33,881 nt of DNA from Runella sp. (GTDB taxonomy: Bacteria > Bacteroidota > Bacteroidia > Cytophagales > Spirosomataceae). Of the stretch, positions 31,875 through 33,881 are shown one piece after another (the stretch's first letter is position 1; every line of letters begins with the position of its first letter). Under the pieces are notes generated by a model, which was not told the origin of the DNA, did no database searches, and worked only from the letters and a program-made list of their open reading frames with translations. Location of the stretch: the NCBI GenBank assembly GCA_023254175.1, contig JALQYJ010000033.1, positions 1-33,881 of the forward strand, in the 5' to 3' direction. Made by a program: the position numbers and the translations under genes.

Positions 31875-32837
31875 TTATACGAGTCGTTTGATAATTTCAT
31901 TGGCCGAAATCCCCTCGGCTTCAGCTCTAAAATTACGAACGATACGATGGCGTAAAATAGGTGCCGCCACTGCCTTCACATCCTCAATATCAGGTGAATA
32001 TTTACCATTGATGAGGGCATTACATTTGGCCGCTAAAATAAGGTTTTGAGAAGCACGTGGTCCAGCCCCCCATTCCAAATAGTTTTTGGTATCAGCACTT
32101 GCAAACTCACCGTTTGGACGGGTCTTGTGAACCAGTTTTACGGCATAATCTACCACATTATCTGCCACAGGTACGCGTCGTACTAAGTGTTGAAATGCTT
32201 CAATTTCAGCTCCCGAAATTACTTTGTTGACCGTTGGTTTATTGTCGGCAGTAGTTGCTTTCACAATGTTCAGCTCTTCCTGAAACGACGGATAATCAAG
32301 CGTAACCATAAACATAAAACGGTCAAGCTGTGCCTCAGGAAGTGGATAAGTTCCTTCCTGTTCGATGGGGTTTTGTGTTGCTAAAACAAAAAATGGGCGA
32401 TTCAACGCATGCTTTTGCCCAGCCACAGTAACGGCATATTCTTGCATCGCTTCAAGAAGGGCCGATTGAGTTTTGGGAGGAGTACGGTTAATCTCATCGG
32501 CCAAAATGATATTGGCAAAAACGGGACCACGTACAAATCGAAAATTACGCTCATTGTCAAGCGTTTCCGACCCCAAAATATCCGATGGCATCAAGTCAGG
32601 CGTGAACTGAATACGGTTAAAGCTCAAGTCCAAAGCGTTTGAAATCGTCTGAATCAAAAGGGTTTTTGCCAAACCAGGAACCCCTACCAACAAACAATGG
32701 CCTTGGCAAAAAATAGCCGTCAATAACAAACGAACTGTTTCATCTTGACCCACAATTACTTTTCCAATTTCGGTGCGGAGTTTTTCGTAGGATTCTTTCA
32801 GGGCTTCGGCAGCTGCAACGTCAGAAGTAAACTTCAT
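31875..32837 (-). CDS. MoxR-family AAA+ ATPase
   Basis: 320 residues. The Walker A loop GVPGLAKT (52-59) has the MoxR-typical A-K-T ending; Walker B is IILADEINRTPPKTQ with D113/E114; sensor 1 lies in LATQNPIEQEGTYPLPEAQLDRF; a C-terminal lid follows (AVAAPILRHRIVRNF). MoxR proteins act as chaperones for metal-centre or membrane-protein assembly, commonly with DUF58/VWA partners encoded right after them. Here a terminator follows the stop at 31875 and the malic enzyme gene comes next, so the DUF58 partner is not adjacent. The gene begins 72 nt after the SurA-like gene and likely shares its transcript. Confidence 0.93.
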   Translation of the reverse strand: MKFTSDVAAAEALKESYEKLRTEIGKVIVGQDETVRLLLTAIFCQGHCLLVGVPGLAKTLLIQTISNALDLSFNRIQFTPDLMPSDILGSETLDNERNFRFVRGPVFANIILADEINRTPPKTQSALLEAMQEYAVTVAGQKHALNRPFFVLATQNPIEQEGTYPLPEAQLDRFMFMVTLDYPSFQEELNIVKATTADNKPTVNKVISGAEIEAFQHLVRRVPVADNVVDYAVKLVHKTRPNGEFASADTKNYLEWGAGPRASQNLILAAKCNALINGKYSPDIEDVKAVAAPILRHRIVRNFRAEAEGISANEIIKRLV

Positions 32838-32909
32838 TTCATCAAAAGGGTTTATGAGTTAATAGATGCGGGATTTATCGGGTCAATTTGCAAATAATAC
32901 GTACTAACG

Positions 32910-33881
32910 TCAATTATCGTCCTGATTTACCCCAAAAATTTTACACCCTTGGTATTCAGGCTCCACTTTAATAAATACATCTGACACTGCTTTTTTAAAC
33001 CACTCGTCCACCGCCTTTGTTTTTTTATTGGCTAACACAATGTTGTTAATTTTTTCAAAATCTAGCTTCAAGCTTGCCGTATGCGGGTCTGATTTACTCT
33101 TGAAATACACAATTCGCATGGCCGTTTTTCCGTCATCAGTACGATAATTCATTGGGGCACTTATCGTGCCAACTTTCATTGTATCTAGCATCATATACAA
33201 ACTATAGTCCATCGAAGCATCCAACGGTAAGCGCGTAGCACCACTTTGGTTATCTTTGATTAAACCACCTGCATCTGCCGTATTTTTATCTTCAGACCAA
33301 TCTTTGGCTAGTTTTTCAAACTTAGCAGTCGTATCCGTTTTAAGAACTCGGTTCAAGCTATCAAGCACACGTTGTGGATCACTCAAATCCATACGGTTAT
33401 AATCTGGACGCAACAGAATATGACGCGCGTGGTATTCTGCTCCACGAATTTCGAGTAATTGTATCAAGTGCAATCCAAACTCCGACTCAATGGGTTCAGA
33501 AAGTTCATTAGGCTTTAATTTCAACGCTGCTCCCTCAAATTCGGGCACCATCATTCCGCGTTTGGCAAATCCCAAATCTCCCCCTTGCTGTGCCGAACCG
33601 ATGTCTTCTGAGTACGCCGAGGCAAGTGCTGTAAAGTCTTCGCCCTTTTCAATACGCTGTTTAAAGTCTAGCAATTTATTGCGCAACTCGTCTTTTTGAG
33701 CTTTAGTAACTTTGGCAAAGCGTACGATTTGTCCAATTTCTACCTCTGCGGGAATGTAAGGCAAGCTATCTTTGGGAATTGCATTAAAAAACTTACGCAC
33801 CTCACTGGGCGTCACTTTGATGGCTTCCGTAATTTTACTTTGCATTTTTTCCGAAAGCATCTCTTCCTTAATTTCACTACG
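32910..33881 (-). CDS. SurA-like parvulin peptidyl-prolyl isomerase, partial
   Basis: The frame is open to the right edge: seven codons (RSEIKEE) precede the internal ATG at 33860, which is therefore not a start. 323 codons are visible; the signal peptide and most of the SurA N-terminal chaperone domain lie outside. Two parvulin domains can be recognised: one at about residues 60-150 of the visible part (EIGQIVRFAKVTKAQ, FTALASAYSEDIGSAQQGGDLGFAKRGMMVPEFE, ESEFGLHLIQLLE), and a more divergent one after it (RHILLRPDYN, FEKLAKDWSEDKNTADAGG). Periplasmic SurA proteins escort unfolded barrel proteins to the outer membrane. It precedes moxR on the same strand. Confidence 0.9.
   Translation of the reverse strand, partial: RSEIKEEMLSEKMQSKITEAIKVTPSEVRKFFNAIPKDSLPYIPAEVEIGQIVRFAKVTKAQKDELRNKLLDFKQRIEKGEDFTALASAYSEDIGSAQQGGDLGFAKRGMMVPEFEGAALKLKPNELSEPIESEFGLHLIQLLEIRGAEYHARHILLRPDYNRMDLSDPQRVLDSLNRVLKTDTTAKFEKLAKDWSEDKNTADAGGLIKDNQSGATRLPLDASMDYSLYMMLDTMKVGTISAPMNYRTDDGKTAMRIVYFKSKSDPHTASLKLDFEKINNIVLANKKTKAVDEWFKKAVSDVFIKVEPEYQGCKIFGVNQDDN

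Noticed and set aside
1-33881. CRISPR arrays, rRNA genes, insertion sequences, phage structural genes
   Set aside because: No regularly spaced repeats, rRNA motifs, transposase genes or phage proteins were seen on either strand.

Overview
The window looks like chromosomal DNA of a Bacteroidota bacterium, most likely order Cytophagales (Runella/Dyadobacter/Spirosoma-like; genus is a guess). The signs are promoters of the TAnnTTTG type, weak Shine-Dalgarno sites, a tRNA without an encoded CCA, a carboxypeptidase-regulatory/outer-membrane barrel protein, a cytochrome c dehydrogenase of the PVC type, and a SurA-like PPIase followed by MoxR.

Left part (1-4613, minus strand): a tight metabolic cluster reading galactokinase, glycerol-3-phosphate dehydrogenase, a DUF1611 (DgcN-like) protein and a dipeptide epimerase/DgcA-like enolase-superfamily enzyme cut by the left edge. 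The cluster is divergent from a tRNA-Arg(TCT) gene at 4681-4754, which ends in a strong terminator. Just behind the tRNA lies a decayed tyrosine-recombinase N-terminus, probably the scar of an integrated element.

Glycan cassette (5203-11758, plus strand): two GtrB/DPM1-type polyprenyl-phosphate glycosyltransferases flank two large membrane proteins with GT-C-like acidic motifs (one of DUF6056 type), followed by an MBOAT O-acyltransferase. The first four genes are tightly spaced or overlapping. The likely job is to charge lipid carriers with sugars, transfer them on the periplasmic face, and O-acylate the product. The target glycan is unknown.

Middle and right (11967-33881): mostly single genes with their own terminators. 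They are an RmlD-like SDR, an outer-membrane barrel protein with a glycine-rich insert, a Tat-exported TIM-barrel isomerase, a GNAT, an M24 peptidase, an MMPL/RND exporter, an M28-PDZ aminopeptidase, a peptide-deformylase homologue, a PVC-type cytochrome c dehydrogenase with HEAT-like repeats, a Gfo/Idh/MocA oxidoreductase, a LOV-like PAS protein lacking the photoactive cysteine, a hemerythrin-domain protein, a malic enzyme fused to a phosphotransacetylase domain, MoxR and a SurA-like PPIase cut by the right edge.

No CRISPR array, rRNA, intact transposase or phage was seen. The least ordinary parts are the double GtrB/GT-C/MBOAT cassette beside the tRNA/integrase scar, the DgcN-DgcA pair in a galK-glpD cluster, the cysteine-less LOV-like protein, and several perfect inverted repeats next to gene starts. 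All calls rest on reading motifs by eye; no database search was run.
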